A stretch of DNA of 5,476 bases, taken from Chlamydiia bacterium. GTDB lineage: Bacteria; Chlamydiota; Chlamydiia; Chlamydiales; FEN-1388. This document shows positions 5,411 to 5,476 of the stretch, in pieces. The notes below the pieces were generated by a model. The model saw nothing but the letters and a program-made list of their open reading frames with translations, was not told the origin of the DNA and searched no databases. The position numbers and the translations under genes are program-made. The DNA is taken from assembly GCA_023269335.1 (NCBI GenBank), contig JAHFTM010000150.1, positions 1-5,476 of the forward strand. Direction: 5' to 3'. The stretch's first letter is position 1. The number at the start of each line of letters is the position of its first letter.

Positions 5411-5476
5411 ATGATGCAGTCGCGATCCTATAATTCCGGTATGTCGAGCTCCGGTACTTCAGGTACAAGTAACCTA
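5411..5476 (+). CDS. N-terminus of a Ser/Gly-rich protein, cut by the window's right edge
   Basis: ATG 5411 opens a frame that stays open to the end of the window, giving 22 residues. They begin MMQSRSYNSG and continue with runs of Ser, Gly and Thr. A purine-rich AAGAGA lies 8 nt upstream as a plausible ribosome site. A disordered Ser/Thr/Gly N-terminus next to a divergent LcrH/SycD chaperone is what one would expect of a type III translocator or effector, for example a CopB-like protein, but 22 residues cannot identify it. The start could also be the second Met codon at 5414. Confidence 0.55.
   Translation, partial: MMQSRSYNSGMSSSGTSGTSNL

Noticed and set aside
1..5476. tRNA, rRNA, CRISPR array, transposase, integrase or toxin-antitoxin genes
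   Set aside because: I looked for these on both strands and saw no supporting sequence.

Overview
The window looks like a piece of an AT-rich bacterial chromosome, most likely from the Chlamydiae and probably an environmental (Parachlamydia/Waddlia/Simkania-like) lineage rather than Chlamydia itself. Three things suggest this. From memory, the order membrane protein - folD - apbE is the order at the folD locus of Chlamydia. There is a TPR protein of the LcrH/SycD type III secretion chaperone family. The remaining proteins have no recognisable relatives and include Ser/Thr/Gly/Asn-rich N-termini of the kind seen on type III substrates. The lineage is an inference from gene order and protein style; no rRNA or other marker is present.

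Left part, plus strand (1-2268): the C-terminal part of a hydrophobic membrane protein, entering from the left edge, overlaps folD (tetrahydrofolate one-carbon enzyme). After an 8-nt gap folD is followed by a lipoprotein of the ApbE/Ftp family (FAD:protein FMN transferase). The three genes are packed like an operon whose promoter lies outside the window. A 64-nt gap (2269-2332) separates apbE from a convergent gene.

Middle and right part, minus strand (5159 down to 2333): an LcrH/SycD-like chaperone, an unrecognised acidic helical protein of about 210 residues, and an unrecognised Lys-rich helical protein of about 380 residues with an acidic Asp/Ser tail. Each of the last two has its own sigma70-like promoter. 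The largest gene appears to be out of frame with its natural start: a well-formed Shine-Dalgarno and ATG open a 25-codon frame that ends exactly where the long frame begins on a TTG codon.

Right edge: a divergent plus-strand gene starts at 5411 and runs off the window, with a Ser/Gly-rich N-terminus. The chaperone and this gene share a roughly 250-nt control region. The working picture is a small accessory type III secretion locus, one class II-type chaperone beside two or three candidate secreted proteins, next to a housekeeping folate/flavin operon. Only the chaperone family assignment rests on sequence motifs; the effector role of the others is inferred from context.
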